Below are positions 5,706 to 13,425 of a DNA stretch of 17,907 nucleotides, piece after piece; within the stretch, counting starts at the first letter, position 1, and each line of letters begins with the position of its first letter. The stretch is from JBHAEP01 sp041855665 (GTDB taxonomy: Bacteria; Patescibacteriota; Saccharimonadia; Saccharimonadales; Saccharimonadaceae). The notes under the pieces are model-generated. The model worked only from the letters and a program-made list of their open reading frames with translations. It made no database searches and was not told the DNA's origin. The DNA is taken from NCBI GenBank assembly GCA_041855665.1, contig JBHAEP010000053.1, positions 1-17,907 of the forward strand, written 5' to 3'. The position numbers were made by a program, and so were the translations under genes.

Positions 5706-7082
5706 TTATTTTATTTTTGAGGCAGCTATGCGAATGGCCTCACTCCACGTTAGGAAGGCGTGAGGAGTGTTGGCGATGTCTGCGGCCGTTAAGCTGTGTT
5801 TTATTGCTAAAGCAAGTTCGTGAATCATTTCACCGGCATGAGGAGCTATTATTGTTGCGCCTATGACTGCGTTTTTATTGTCTGTAATAATTTTTACAAA
5901 GCCATCTTTAAAATCGCTAGTATTACTGCGCCCAACCATTGAAAGTGGTGCTAATCCTGTTTTGAAATTTAAGTCTCGGCGTCGACAGTCGTCTTCGGAT
6001 AATCCAACTGATGCAATTCCAGGGAATGTGAAGGTTGCTCTAGGCGTTCCTGTGTAGTCTGGGGTTATTTTGTTGCGGCTATACATATTGTGTACGGCGA
6101 CACGACTTTCTAGTAGTGCGGAATGAGTCAAAGAATCACGCCCCAGGACATCTCCCGCTGCGAATATATTTTTATTGGTTGTTTGTAGAAAATTATTAAC
6201 CTCAATTCCTTTCGGAGAATAATCTACGCCCGCGTTTTCTAGTCCAATATCAACCATAGGTTGACGTTCAGTGGTTACTAGTAATTCGTTGACTTTTATG
6301 GAGTGTTCTTGGCCTCCGCGAATGTAGGTTATGCGTTTATTGAGGCTGTCTTTTTGAACATGAACAACTTTACTGCTTGTGAAGATTGTGATGCCGTACT
6401 GATCTGTGAGTACGCGATGCATCATTTGACTAACTTCAGAATCTTCTTTCGGCAATATTCTTCCGGCAATCTCGAAAATGCAAACTTTTGTTCCGAAAAT
6501 AGCATAAAGTTGAGCTAGCTCGATAGCTGTTGAGTCGCTTCCAATCACGCATAGCGATTTTGGCGGACGGGTGAGACTTAGGATGGTTTTTGGGGTGTAG
6601 TGCTGAATAGTTTCTATTCCTACTATATTTGGATTTTCCCAGGTTGATCCAGTGGCTATTAAGAACTTTTCAGATGAAATGTGACGCTTGCTGACACTTA
6701 TTTCTTGAGGGCTTATGAAGTGTGCTCGTCCTTTTATTGTTGTTATTCCGTGGTTCTGGTAATATTTCTGATTTCCGCCAGCTCCAGTTCGCTTTATTGC
6801 AAGATTTTTCCAATTTTGGAGCGCATGAAAATTATATCCGAGCATTGAAGGTCGAATACCGAAACGTTCTCCATCCTTAGCTTGACTATATATGTGAGCG
6901 GCGTGTAGGAGTGATTTTGTAGGGACGTCCCCCCAGTTTGGAGATTCTCCGCCAAAAGTTTCTTGTTCGATGATGGCGACTCGTTTACCTTTTTGAGCAG
7001 CAATAGTCGCTGCAGCAGAACCGCCGGCGCCGCTACCGATCACGATTAAATCATAGTTGTAATTGTTTGTTTTTTTCGACAT
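5706..7082 (-). CDS. FAD/NAD(P) oxidoreductase lacking the redox disulfide
   Basis: 458 residues, full length for the class I flavoprotein disulfide reductases (lipoamide dehydrogenase, mercuric reductase). FAD is bound by GSGAGG (16-21) and AAGDV (308-312); the NAD(P) fold is around 177-215 (VIGSDSTAIELAQLY), and the dimerisation domain follows residue 345. The active-site motif, normally a C-x4-C pair, reads GGESPNWGDVPTK (44-56): Ser47 and Asp52 replace both cysteines. In the C-terminal motif HAFLTWSE (441-448), Phe443 stands where the catalytic His belongs, though Glu448 remains. It cannot therefore be a normal disulfide reductase. Cysteine-deficient relatives such as mycobacterial LpdA reduce quinones, a reasonable guess here. 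Last gene of a three-gene operon; AGGAG lies seven bases before the ATG. Confidence 0.88.
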   Translation of the reverse strand: MSKKTNNYNYDLIVIGSGAGGSAAATIAAQKGKRVAIIEQETFGGESPNWGDVPTKSLLHAAHIYSQAKDGERFGIRPSMLGYNFHALQNWKNLAIKRTGAGGNQKYYQNHGITTIKGRAHFISPQEISVSKRHISSEKFLIATGSTWENPNIVGIETIQHYTPKTILSLTRPPKSLCVIGSDSTAIELAQLYAIFGTKVCIFEIAGRILPKEDSEVSQMMHRVLTDQYGITIFTSSKVVHVQKDSLNKRITYIRGGQEHSIKVNELLVTTERQPMVDIGLENAGVDYSPKGIEVNNFLQTTNKNIFAAGDVLGRDSLTHSALLESRVAVHNMYSRNKITPDYTGTPRATFTFPGIASVGLSEDDCRRRDLNFKTGLAPLSMVGRSNTSDFKDGFVKIITDNKNAVIGATIIAPHAGEMIHELALAIKHSLTAADIANTPHAFLTWSEAIRIAASKIK

Positions 7083-7090
7083 ATAAACTC

Positions 7091-7369
7091 CTAAATCATG
7101 TGATGGTGGTTTTTGTAAAGATAAGCCGCCTCTGGGTGCTGTTGTTCAAGGCTTCTAGTTGCTGTGCGACGTAGGTCGTCAGAGGTCACATCGCTGCGCT
7201 GCTTTAGCCAGTCGATGACTGATTGAGTTACAGTATGGGCAATTTCTTGCGCTTGAGCCACTGGTGTACGTACACTTAGGCAGGCCATCTCAATGCTAGA
7301 CTGAAGTTTTTCGGCTGAAAATTTCTCGATTGTTTTTCCGTCGCGTTTAATAATGTCAACATTAACCAT
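7091..7369 (-). CDS. Free-standing ATP-cone domain protein
   Basis: 92 residues that are almost entirely one ATP-cone domain: VDIIKRDGKTIEKFSAEKLQSSI (first 26 residues) is the typical KRDG-x-F-x-EKL-x-SI entry, followed by helices up to the YLYKNHHHMI end. ATP-cones bind ATP/dATP and usually sit at the N-terminus of ribonucleotide reductases or in the repressor NrdR. This one has neither a reductase nor a zinc ribbon. Its start overlaps the upstream membrane-protein gene by 8 bases, with AGGAGG inside that gene, so translation is probably coupled. Only 8 bases separate its TAG stop from the oxidoreductase. A nucleotide-sensing regulatory subunit for its neighbours is an inference. Confidence 0.85.
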   Translation of the reverse strand: MVNVDIIKRDGKTIEKFSAEKLQSSIEMACLSVRTPVAQAQEIAHTVTQSVIDWLKQRSDVTSDDLRRTATRSLEQQHPEAAYLYKNHHHMI

Positions 7370-8105
7370 TGAAACCTCCTAGATCTTGCACTATTGGGAC
7401 CACTTCAGTTGCTGTAACGTGGCTAATATAAAGGTAAATACCTAATATCATTAGCCCTGCACAGGCAGTAAACTGTAGGAATAGTTTATTTTTTTCACGC
7501 CAAGCTTGAATTCGGCTAGGACTTTTGCCTCCTCCTATTAGAATTCCGAGTATTAAAAGAGGCATTAGAGATATTACTAGATATAGCAATACGGCGAATA
7601 ATTGCCACATGTTCTCTAGGTGAGATATGGTTAGTCCTGCGATGAAGATTGGCGGTAAAACAAAGATAATCTCTAGGAATATAGTAACAATTCCAAGAGC
7701 GAAACTTTCGGCACTCTGTTTAGTTTTTCTAGCTCGAGATGATAAATATCTAGCCAGTGACCTAGGCAGCCACAGTGTTGTTCCTGGGCTTGACCATCGA
7801 TAGTAGAATAATCCTACTGCTATACCAAGACCTATCACCAAGCCAGATAGTCCAGCCCATAAAAGTGATTCAGGGATACCTTTTAGGGTATTTGTAGTAA
7901 TAAATACAGCAGTTGCGAGTAATAAAACTGTACTAACCGCAACTCCAAAAATAAAATTCCAAGAAAGTTTCAAAAGCCTAGAATGTTTAGCTCGTGAACC
8001 TATTGCGTGGCCACTCATTAGAGTAAGCACACTGACGCTAAGCTGAAAAGTGGCGTGTATGAGCGCTGCTAGGGAAATTATTGCTAAAGATTCTAATATA
8101 TACAT
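7362..8105 (-). CDS. Multi-pass membrane protein of unknown function
   Basis: 247 residues with about six hydrophobic helices: near 5-30, 50-70, 80-102, 135-160, 167-192 and 210-230. A basic loop (RSLARYLSSRARKTKQ) lies mid-protein and a second (SPSRIQAWREKNK) before the last helix, the pattern of two three-helix halves seen in LysE/DsbD-like carriers. It lacks the Pro-Cys motif of DsbD/CcdA and has a single Cys, so thiol transfer is unlikely. His17 lies within the first helix. First gene of the operon with the ATP-cone and flavoprotein. No Shine-Dalgarno is seen at ATG 8105. I do not recognise the family. Confidence 0.75.
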   Translation of the reverse strand: MYILESLAIISLAALIHATFQLSVSVLTLMSGHAIGSRAKHSRLLKLSWNFIFGVAVSTVLLLATAVFITTNTLKGIPESLLWAGLSGLVIGLGIAVGLFYYRWSSPGTTLWLPRSLARYLSSRARKTKQSAESFALGIVTIFLEIIFVLPPIFIAGLTISHLENMWQLFAVLLYLVISLMPLLILGILIGGGKSPSRIQAWREKNKLFLQFTACAGLMILGIYLYISHVTATEVVPIVQDLGGFNG

Positions 8106-8133
8106 TTTTATTTATAAATTCGTTTATGTTTAA

Positions 8134-8142
8134 ATTATAGCA
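8134..8142 (-). promoter_or_regulatory. Extended -10 promoter of the oxidoreductase operon
   Basis: Minus-strand TGCTATAAT, a perfect extended -10 element; start expected near 8127, leader about 22 bases. A possible TTGGCA lies 15 bases upstream. Divergent from the promoter at 8177. Confidence 0.65.
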
Positions 8143-8176
8143 TAAAAATTTTGATGCCAAGTATTTTTTGAAAAAC

Positions 8177-8205
8177 TTGACCATTGAAAGCTAAAGCGTT
8201 ATAAT
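8177..8205 (+). promoter_or_regulatory. Promoter of the first anchored surface protein
   Basis: TTGACC (8177-8182), exactly 17 bases, TATAAT (8200-8205). Transcription should begin near 8212, about 41 bases before the GTG start. Confidence 0.8.
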
Positions 8206-8252
8206 TTCGGTATAAATGCGCCCGAGGTGGCAAAAATAAAAAGGAGAATTTG

Positions 8253-9776
8253 GTGAAAATAAAAAGGAAATCAAGGATTGGTTTATTTAGTTTAATTGTG
8301 GCTACAGTAATTGGTGGAGTTTTGGTGGGTCAAAATTACCGCAATCAAACTGTCGAAGCAGCTAGTCCTGCGCCGGATGCGTGTTTTTTTAGGGAAATTG
8401 TAAACGGGCAACTAAAGGCTATATACTATCAGGATTATGAAAATGGAAACCCTAGTCAGCCAGAATGTCCAGCTGATTTGGTGATTCCAGATAATATTGG
8501 AGTGGAGTTGAATGGAAGTTTATCGGCCGGGTTTATAAGCTTCAAGAGAAGCAAAGATCTGAATATTGTCAAAGTCCCTGAAACCATACATACATTATTG
8601 CCTGATTCTTTTTCAGTTAAAACAACTAATAAACCCTTAATAAATGAAGTTCAGCTTCCAGCTAGTCTGAGAAGTGTTGGGTATGGGGCGTTTTCTATAG
8701 ACTCTAATGATCTATTTAGCGCTCCAGTTAATATAGGCGTCAAGAAAGTTGTTTTCAACGATAATTCTATTACTAATTTAGGCGTGGCATCTTTTACTCA
8801 GTCCCCAGTGGAAGAGATTGTGCTTCCTGCTAGTTTAAAAACTATAGAAATCAGAGCGTTTTATCATGCATACAATCTAAAAACACTAACTATTCCTGCC
8901 TCCGTAGAAAAAGTAGACGTAAATGCTTTTAATAATGCAAGTATAGAGCACCTTATAATAGAAGGTAGAGATACTATTTTTAGCGATTTTCCTGGAGCTG
9001 CATATGCTGAATATTACAGCAACAGCATAAAGGAAATTACTCTTGCTTATAAAATGAATACATCTAGTATTGATGAGAGTTATGCAAGTTTATGTAAACT
9101 TTACGGGGTGGCTAGCAGCGAGAAAAACGGCATATGGTTTGACCCTAGTCTTCAAAACAGTGCATTGATCATGAAGGTTAACATTCAAAATGAAAATGAC
9201 TATCCTATAAACTCTAGATATTGCCAGTTGAGTTTTAATGGCGGGCGCGACGATAGCGGAGAGGATGCTTTATACGGGGCGTCAGATAGGTCTTCTGCCT
9301 TCGCTGCAATAGTTGGCCCTACCTCTGTAACCTATCGCTATGTTGATGAGCAAGGAAATGAACTCGCGCCAAGTGAAACTTTTGCCAGTCGGGACAATGC
9401 GAATGTAGCATATAGCATGAAAGCTCTTCGAGATCACATTGGTCGCGACCAGATGACTTTGGACGATTTGACCTATGTAAGCTATTTCACTGGCTACAAT
9501 ATGACAGTAAATGCCAAGGAAATAGCTGGATATACGGCTCTTGAGCAGTCTCAGGATAGGGAGCTCCGCCTTGATGCTAGTAAAAATATCTTTACTTTTG
9601 TTTACAAAAAGAATGTAGAGACTGCAAATGAAGTTCCGTTAGTCGATAGTGCAACCCAGACGAATGTTAAAACTCCAAATACTGGTTTGAAAAATAAAAC
9701 GATTCCTTTCGCTGGTCTGGGTGTTATCGGCGTAGCTGCTTTTGGTGTGATTTATTACATCTTGCGAAAGAGATAA
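8253..9776 (+). CDS. TPNTG-anchored LRR (BspA-type) surface protein
   Basis: 507 residues. A signal sequence (basic start, hydrophobic 9-26, cleavage probably near EAAS 35-38) is followed by a module with Cys44 and Cys72 ending in CPADLVIP, then BspA-type leucine-rich repeats (LRR_5) to about residue 240 with units such as VEEIVLPASLKTIEIRAF and LKTLTIPASVEKVDVNAF. A MucBP-like region follows (VTYRYVDEQGNEL, about 360-460), then the sorting signal: TPNTG at 474-478, a hydrophobic helix and RKR. It should be exported and linked to the cell wall by a sortase, and probably acts in adhesion. GTG 8253 is preferred over TTG 8250 because AAGGAG (8241-8246) is then six bases away. A terminator follows. 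Confidence 0.88.
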   Translation: MKIKRKSRIGLFSLIVATVIGGVLVGQNYRNQTVEAASPAPDACFFREIVNGQLKAIYYQDYENGNPSQPECPADLVIPDNIGVELNGSLSAGFISFKRSKDLNIVKVPETIHTLLPDSFSVKTTNKPLINEVQLPASLRSVGYGAFSIDSNDLFSAPVNIGVKKVVFNDNSITNLGVASFTQSPVEEIVLPASLKTIEIRAFYHAYNLKTLTIPASVEKVDVNAFNNASIEHLIIEGRDTIFSDFPGAAYAEYYSNSIKEITLAYKMNTSSIDESYASLCKLYGVASSEKNGIWFDPSLQNSALIMKVNIQNENDYPINSRYCQLSFNGGRDDSGEDALYGASDRSSAFAAIVGPTSVTYRYVDEQGNELAPSETFASRDNANVAYSMKALRDHIGRDQMTLDDLTYVSYFTGYNMTVNAKEIAGYTALEQSQDRELRLDASKNIFTFVYKKNVETANEVPLVDSATQTNVKTPNTGLKNKTIPFAGLGVIGVAAFGVIYYILRKR

Positions 9777-9796
9777 TATCTCTAATTTTACTTAAT

Positions 9797-9824
9797 AAAC
9801 CTCTTTTAAAAGGGGTTTATTTTT
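9797..9824 (+). terminator. Terminator after the first surface protein
   Basis: AAACCTCTT (9797-9805) pairs with AAGGGGTTT (9810-9818) with one wobble, loop TTAA, then a T run. The two surface proteins are therefore separate transcripts, at least in part. Confidence 0.8.
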
Positions 9825-9835
9825 AATCATAAGCA

Positions 9836-9844
9836 TGTTAATAT
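9836..9844 (+). promoter_or_regulatory. Extended -10 of the second surface protein
   Basis: TGTTAATAT fits an extended -10 element, start near 9851, about 40 bases before ATG 9891. No good -35 box. Confidence 0.45.
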
Positions 9845-9890
9845 AGAGGTAGTTAATAGTGTGAAACAAAAACTAAATCAGGGGGTGTTT

Positions 9891-12542
9891 ATGTACGGAC
9901 TTAAGATTAAGTCTAGCAAGATTTATCTATATGCAGTGTTGTTTTTGGCTGCTTTGGGTGTAATTTTTTCAATTTCATTTATTTTGAATAATCAAAAGCC
10001 AGCTGAAGCTGCGAATTTAGGTCAAATGACTTTTTCGGAATTTGCTATTCATCCATATGCAAGTCAGTCTGGTTTTGATAAAACTTCAAAAAATTATTAC
10101 AACGGACAATTTTTCTGTACGGATGGTCGCGACTTTTGCCCTCGGGGTCAGAGAATATCGGATATAAATATTGATTCCAATGGAACTTTGGTGGCTGGAT
10201 ATGGCGATTGGAATGATAATACCGACAGTTTTGGTGTAGAGGCTGGTCGTGTCGGAGTGGTGCCGCTAAATGTTCACACCAAAGAATGGAGTCAGGTTAA
10301 TTATTTTCTAGGGTCTGAAGCTATCGAAGGTGTGCGGATTTTTAATGATAAATTCTATGTGGCTACAACTGATCCGTCTGACAAAAATGCATATCAGCAG
10401 AACCGTAATAACTATGCCGGATATCTAACAAATGAAACTGGAGAGTGGAAATTTGTCCGAGTGCCAGATTCTATTCACCTTTTTGATGTGTGGGTTGATG
10501 GAAATGATCGCTATGCTGTTGGATCAAAAACATATTACCAGCCTGACGGAACAAGAACTGGCACGGCTGTAATTTATAAATCTACAGATGCTGGCCAGAA
10601 CTGGAGTGTTTTAGTTGAAGGGGCTCATAACGGTGATTTTGCTAGGTATTATGCCGTAGGCGTTAAGGACGGTAAAGTTTATACAGACAAGGCCGTGTTT
10701 AATAAAGATTCCGGGGCTCCGATTATCGGTGAGAATGGTTTATCTGGCAATTACGGAAATATCGATTTACACGACAATCAGATATATGGACCACGAGCGC
10801 TAGTTCGAGATAATGGACCTAGGATTTCTACTAGTGTCAGCGGTGTTAGTATCACTTCGATATCTAGGATAAAAACATATGATGATGGTGTTTATGGCTT
10901 GCAGCAATCTCGAAATACTCTAGCTAAGCGTGATTTTTCGGAGAATTCATATACTGAAATTGTTTCTATGGATACTGGTTCGTACACAAACTGTAATAGC
11001 TTTGCTATTTTTGAAGATTATGTATATCGAGGATGTGATAACGGTGTAATTATAAAGTCAAATCAGACTATTACAGCGGCGATTGCGGCGGCAAATCCTC
11101 CTACTCCTCCAATTGCCGAAGCTAGTCAGCCAGTTTTGTATAATGGAATTCCTGCTGGGTGTTTTGAGTTTTATGGTTTGGATGACCCTCTAGCTACTGA
11201 AATATATCTAACTCAATATTTGCCTTATCCTGACATGGACCGCACGAAGCCTCAGTGTCCGAAGGATGTTAATATTCCAAGCGAAGTGAACGGCAAAAAA
11301 GTAACCATAATAAATTCTCATGCATTTAACTTCTTGATGCGTAGTCAAGGTTGGCCTAGATTCATTAAAGAAGATGCAGAATTTAAGATTAATTCTGTAG
11401 TAATTCCTGAAGGTATTACGCATATAGGTGAGTCTGCATTTTTTGCTAATAACTTAAAGGAGATTAATCTACCGAAGAGTCTAGAATACGCCTATGACGC
11501 GGATCAAGATGGTCAAGATGAAATCTATATAAATGCCTTAGACAGTGCTTTTATGAGTAATCAGATTGAGAAGTTTGATTTTAAATATAACTTCTACACC
11601 TCCACTCCTGACTGGAATCAAAATTTGAGCTACAACAACATCAAAGAATTAAATATTGCAGATGGTGTTACATATATTGCTTCAGATTTTATTGGTAATA
11701 GCCTAAAAGAATTAAGAGTTCCAGATAGTGTTACTAGGCTAGGTTATTTTCACGAGAACCATATTGAGAGGGTTTATCTTGGCGCTGGGATTAAGTCGCT
11801 AGAGAATGAATCGTATGGATTCGAGAATCAATTTGCTGGTAAATTTAATAGCAATGGTGGCGTGTATGGTGGATTTAATATTAGAACTGCCGAGAATGCC
11901 GCAGTATCTGGAACTTCAATCTTAACTCAAATATTCACCAAAGACCCGTCAAATCCAGACAAGATTTCTGATAATGTAATTTGTGAAAACATGTCTTCGT
12001 ACCTTGCGCCACCTTTAGGCAATGAAAATCCAGAGGCTCCATTCCGCTGTCGCGGCTACATTATCAATCCAGCTCAGCTCCAACTTCAGTATGTAAATGA
12101 AAGCGGAGTGTCGGTGAAACAATCGATAACTGTTTCTGGAGAAAAGGCTGACGGGGCTTATCTTCAGGGTTATACGCCGACTGAAGATGGATTTACAACT
12201 CCAGATCAAGTTTCTGCGGCTTATTATAGGATTGGCCAGGCTATTACAATTACTCCTCCAGAGATAGAAGGCTATATCACTCCAGCTCCATTTACCGTTA
12301 TATTGGGTGGTGAAATGAATTTACAGAAGATTGTCTATGTGAAAAAAGCTTCTGACGTGGCGGATCAGCCAGAGATAAAAGTTGTCGAGCAAGTGCCTTT
12401 AAACAATCTCGAGACGCCAAACACTGGAGTAGCTACGAATAATGGCGTGAATCTAGCGTGGATTATTGGTGGTTTTGTGGCTGGTTTTGCGGTAATATTT
12501 AGCCTAATATGGTTTTTGTTTATTCGCAAAAAGCGACAGTAG
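9891..12542 (+). CDS. TPNTG-anchored propeller-LRR surface protein
   Basis: 883 residues from ATG 9891, preferred over GTG 9861 because AGGGGG lies five bases upstream and the signal peptide then has normal length (hydrophobic 10-31, cleavage near AEAA 38-41). Residues about 45-395 resemble a beta-propeller of sialidase/BNR type, with an Asp-box STDAGQNW at 231-238 and repeated GV-x-DGKVYT strands. Next comes the same two-Cys module as the previous gene (Cys424, Cys456, CPKDVNIP), then LRR_5 repeats (AFFANNLKEINLPKSL and similar, to about 650), a MucBP-like region (LQYVNESGVSV, about 730-825) and the sorting signal: TPNTG at 842-846, a helix and RKKRQ. No catalytic sialidase residues (RIP motif) are seen, so binding rather than hydrolysis is likely. 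Confidence 0.87.
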   Translation: MYGLKIKSSKIYLYAVLFLAALGVIFSISFILNNQKPAEAANLGQMTFSEFAIHPYASQSGFDKTSKNYYNGQFFCTDGRDFCPRGQRISDINIDSNGTLVAGYGDWNDNTDSFGVEAGRVGVVPLNVHTKEWSQVNYFLGSEAIEGVRIFNDKFYVATTDPSDKNAYQQNRNNYAGYLTNETGEWKFVRVPDSIHLFDVWVDGNDRYAVGSKTYYQPDGTRTGTAVIYKSTDAGQNWSVLVEGAHNGDFARYYAVGVKDGKVYTDKAVFNKDSGAPIIGENGLSGNYGNIDLHDNQIYGPRALVRDNGPRISTSVSGVSITSISRIKTYDDGVYGLQQSRNTLAKRDFSENSYTEIVSMDTGSYTNCNSFAIFEDYVYRGCDNGVIIKSNQTITAAIAAANPPTPPIAEASQPVLYNGIPAGCFEFYGLDDPLATEIYLTQYLPYPDMDRTKPQCPKDVNIPSEVNGKKVTIINSHAFNFLMRSQGWPRFIKEDAEFKINSVVIPEGITHIGESAFFANNLKEINLPKSLEYAYDADQDGQDEIYINALDSAFMSNQIEKFDFKYNFYTSTPDWNQNLSYNNIKELNIADGVTYIASDFIGNSLKELRVPDSVTRLGYFHENHIERVYLGAGIKSLENESYGFENQFAGKFNSNGGVYGGFNIRTAENAAVSGTSILTQIFTKDPSNPDKISDNVICENMSSYLAPPLGNENPEAPFRCRGYIINPAQLQLQYVNESGVSVKQSITVSGEKADGAYLQGYTPTEDGFTTPDQVSAAYYRIGQAITITPPEIEGYITPAPFTVILGGEMNLQKIVYVKKASDVADQPEIKVVEQVPLNNLETPNTGVATNNGVNLAWIIGGFVAGFAVIFSLIWFLFIRKKRQ

Positions 12543-12544
12543 TG

Positions 12545-12550
12545 TATAAT
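12545..12550 (+). promoter_or_regulatory. -10 box of the 12559 gene, leaderless
   Basis: TATAAT ends eight bases before ATG 12559 with no Shine-Dalgarno between, so transcription should start within two bases of the start codon. No -35 match is seen; read-through from the surface-protein gene is also possible. Confidence 0.5.
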
Positions 12551-12558
12551 CTAGAGTA

Positions 12559-13134
12559 ATGAGTAAAAATTTTCTGACAATTTGTAATATTTCTGCAAAG
12601 GCTTTCTTAATTACTTTGGTATTTAACGGGTTGGTGGTTGTAGCTACCAACCCAACATCATCTCATAAAGAGAAATCTTTGGAGATACAAAGGCTAGTCC
12701 TAGAGCCAGTCGACACCAGCAATCCTGCGGAAAGCCTAAGGCAACGGCAACAGAAAATTCAGGATATTCAGTCTACCGAAGAAGGGGCTTATATATCAAA
12801 GGTTGAGTTTGCTGGAACTATTGCAAAGGTTGTTTTGTGGTTTGGTTTAATGATGGCTTCTATTGCTTGGGTTCGTAGAGAACTGCCAAAGTTAAAAGAT
12901 AGCCAAGTCGGATGGATGGCAGCTAGGGTTTACGCTTTTGGTGCTATTTTTGCAGGCTTTACTGTTCAAGTTTTCAATAATATTTGGATTGGCGAAACGC
13001 CGTTTGCTTTAGTCCAGAAGGTTGGTATTTTGACCTTTTTGGTATCAAACTTAATCAGTCTATCGTTAATTTATTTTGCTTCTGGACTTATGGCAAAAAT
13101 TATCATTCGAAGACAAAACAAACGCTCTATATAA
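12559..13134 (+). CDS. Hypothetical four-TM membrane protein
   Basis: 191 residues, unrecognised. Hydrophobic segments lie near 13-29 (AFLITLVFNGLVVVAT), 84-103 (IAKVVLWFGLMMASIAW), 122-142 (ARVYAFGAIFAGFTVQVF) and 153-178 (VGILTFLVSNLISLSLIYFA). Between the first two is a polar, charged loop of about 55 residues (LVLEPVDTSNPAESLRQRQQ), probably outside the membrane. The C-terminus is basic. The gene begins 17 bases after the anchored surface protein, and its stop is followed by a strong terminator. It may have a role linked to the surface protein, but nothing in the sequence shows this. Confidence 0.7.
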   Translation: MSKNFLTICNISAKAFLITLVFNGLVVVATNPTSSHKEKSLEIQRLVLEPVDTSNPAESLRQRQQKIQDIQSTEEGAYISKVEFAGTIAKVVLWFGLMMASIAWVRRELPKLKDSQVGWMAARVYAFGAIFAGFTVQVFNNIWIGETPFALVQKVGILTFLVSNLISLSLIYFASGLMAKIIIRRQNKRSI

Positions 13135-13140
13135 AATTAG

Positions 13141-13167
13141 CCCCGTGAAAATCAATCGCGGGGTTTT
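13141..13167 (+). terminator. Terminator of the 12559 gene
   Basis: CCCCGTG (13141-13147) and CGCGGGG (13157-13163), 7-bp stem with one wobble, loop of nine bases, then TTTT. Confidence 0.8.
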
Positions 13168-13174
13168 ATATTTT

Positions 13175-13204
13175 AAATAAAAAATCGGCCGATTTTCGAC
13201 CGAT
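13175..13204 (-). terminator. Terminator of tRNA-Met
   Basis: On the minus strand ATCGGTCGA pairs with TCGGCCGAT (9 bp, one wobble, loop AAA), followed by TTTTTTATTT. Confidence 0.8.
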
Positions 13205-13214
13205 GATAATTTCT

Positions 13215-13291
13215 TGGTAGCACCAGGTAGGCTTGAACTACCGACCTCAGGCTTATGAGTCCTGCGCTCTAACCAGCTGAGCTATGGTGCC
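13215..13291 (-). tRNA. tRNA-Met(CAU), elongator
   Basis: A 77-base cloverleaf with encoded CCA: acceptor GGCACCA/TGGTGCT (G1-U72 wobble, as in Bacillus elongator tRNA-Met), D stem GCTC/GAGC, anticodon arm CAGGA-CTCATAA-GCCTG, T arm GGTAG-TTCAAGC-CTACC. It lacks the C1-A72 mismatch and GGG/CCC stem of initiators and differs from Ile2 in the anticodon stem. The pair 31-39 is an A-G mismatch. Own promoter and terminator. Confidence 0.88.
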
Positions 13292-13302
13292 ACAATGATT
13301 TT

Positions 13303-13311
13303 ATTCTATCA
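13303..13311 (-). promoter_or_regulatory. Extended -10 promoter of tRNA-Met
   Basis: Minus-strand TGATAGAAT, an extended -10 element with the start about five bases before the tRNA. No clear -35 box. Confidence 0.5.
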
Positions 13312-13351
13312 TATTTTTTTTTAGATTTCTAGACCCTGATGGTTTTAGTTT

Positions 13352-13386
13352 TTAAGAAAAATTAAAGATTTTTTCTGTAAATTAAG
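13352..13386 (+). repeat. Phased TTAAG direct repeats upstream of the secreted-protein gene
   Basis: TTAAG begins at 13352 and 13382 and TTAAAG at 13362, so the starts are 10 and 20 bases apart, on one face of the helix. OmpR/PhoB-type response regulators bind such direct repeats. The region is very AT-rich, so chance is possible. The gene starts 40 bases downstream. Confidence 0.3.
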
Positions 13387-13425
13387 AATGTTCGGTAGTT
13401 TTAAAATCTGAACAGAAAGGGGAAA

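Noticed and set aside
7091..7369. NrdR repressor
   Set aside because: The protein has the ATP-cone only; NrdR's N-terminal zinc ribbon with four Cys is absent.
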